From an uncultured Hyphomicrobiales bacterium (GTDB lineage: Bacteria; Pseudomonadota; Alphaproteobacteria; Rhizobiales; Beijerinckiaceae), in contig CAIXDD010000502.1 in NCBI GenBank assembly GCA_903918155.1, positions 1 to 6,250 of the forward strand: a stretch of DNA of 6,250 nt. Reading direction: 5' to 3'. Both the position numbers and the translations under genes were made by a program. Within the stretch, counting starts at the first letter, position 1. Each line of letters begins with the position of its first letter. Shown here one piece after another: positions 6,066 through 6,250 of the stretch. The notes beneath the pieces are model-generated. The model saw only the letters and a list, made by a program, of their open reading frames with translations, had not been told where the DNA came from and ran no database searches.

Positions 6066-6092
6066 CGCGGACTGCGCTCGCGGACTTGCGCT
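6066..6092. repeat. Tandem imperfect 13/14-bp direct repeat in the divergent control region
   Basis: CGCGGACTGCGCT at 6066-6078 is followed without a gap by CGCGGACTTGCGCT at 6079-6092; the copies differ by one inserted T. The repeat sits between two divergent genes and its second copy overlaps a possible -35 for the rightward gene, so it may be a regulator-binding site. No protein can be named. Confidence 0.6.
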
Positions 6093-6113
6093 GGCGCGGG
6101 AGGCGGCTAATCT
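6086..6113 (+). promoter_or_regulatory. Weak candidate promoter for the rightward gene
   Basis: TTGCGC at 6086-6091 and TAATCT at 6108-6113 are 16 bp apart. Each matches only about half of the consensus. A start of transcription near 6120 would leave a leader of about 40 bases before the ATG at 6160. Confidence 0.22.
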
Positions 6114-6148
6114 GCGCACAGACACAAGCGGCGCGCGACGCTGCTGCA

Positions 6149-6154
6149 GGGAGG
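6149..6154 (+). promoter_or_regulatory. Strong ribosome binding site for the 3'-truncated gene
   Basis: GGGAGG lies 5 bases before the ATG at 6160. An ATG at 6155 immediately after it runs into a stop at the third codon and is not used. This site is the main evidence that the gene at the right edge is real. Confidence 0.75.
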
Positions 6155-6159
6155 ATGAC

Positions 6160-6250
6160 ATGAGCGATCCGACGCAGGCCGATTCTGATCTGGAAGCGCT
6201 GCATCTTGAGGCGGAAAGCAGGATCAAGACCTTCTCCTATCAAAAGCCCG
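6160..6250 (+). CDS. N-terminal fragment of an unidentified protein, cut by window end
   Basis: The ATG follows a strong GGGAGG and opens a frame that stays open for 30 codons to the last base. The visible N-terminus (MSDPTQADSDLEALHLEAES at residues 1-20) is acidic and hydrophilic with no signal peptide or membrane segment, suggesting a cytoplasmic N-terminus; residues 21-30 turn basic and aromatic. That is too little to name a family. It is divergent from the binding-protein gene and shares its 190-bp upstream region, so it could be another pathway enzyme, a transporter component with a cytoplasmic start, or a regulator. Confidence 0.65.
   Translation, partial: MSDPTQADSDLEALHLEAESRIKTFSYQKP

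Noticed and set aside
5970..6227. N-terminal extension of the binding protein to the start at 6227
   Set aside because: It would bury the signal peptide 86 residues inside the protein and overlap the control region and the divergent gene start; the ATG at 5969 has a ribosome site and a proper leader.

Overview
The window is very GC-rich, with G/C-loaded third codon positions and many GCGCGC tracts. The protein content (HyuB, M24-like proteins, an ACMSD-type amidohydrolase, a Bug/TctC-type binding protein) is typical of soil or water Proteobacteria. I infer an alphaproteobacterium, probably Hyphomicrobiales (Rhizobiales). No rRNA, tRNA, CRISPR array or insertion sequence is visible, and almost every base is in a gene.

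Layout. (1) Bases 1-3707, + strand: a tight three-gene operon made of the 3'-terminal 512 codons of a hydantoinase B/oxoprolinase subunit (hyuB type, start lost off the left edge) and two consecutive M24 (creatinase / aminopeptidase P-like) proteins. Each junction is 7 bp, with a Shine-Dalgarno sequence overlapping the previous stop codon. (2) Bases 3712-4755, - strand: a metal-dependent amidohydrolase of the ACMSD/amidohydrolase-2 family, converging on the operon with a 4-bp gap. (3) Bases 4875-5969, - strand: a secreted tripartite-tricarboxylate-type (Bug/TctC) solute-binding protein. (4) Bases 5970-6159: a divergent control region with a tandem 13/14-bp repeat. (5) Bases 6160-6250, + strand: the first 30 codons of an unidentified protein cut by the window end.

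How the genes may work together (inference): the binding protein would capture a small organic acid or amide in the periplasm. The HyuA/HyuB-type enzyme (HyuA would lie to the left), the M24-like pair and the amidohydrolase would open, hydrolyse or decarboxylate it. The substrate cannot be read from sequence.

The most notable signal is that all three + strand proteins depart from their family's canonical metal-site residues. HyuB has Asn where acetone-carboxylase-type relatives have Asp. The first M24 protein keeps only one of five usual ligands (the His of GHG). The second lacks any recognisable ligand set. The neighbouring amidohydrolase keeps a complete H-x-H / H / H / D metal site. The operon may therefore encode a non-peptidase, metal-independent chemistry of the creatinase kind, or a pseudoenzyme pair.
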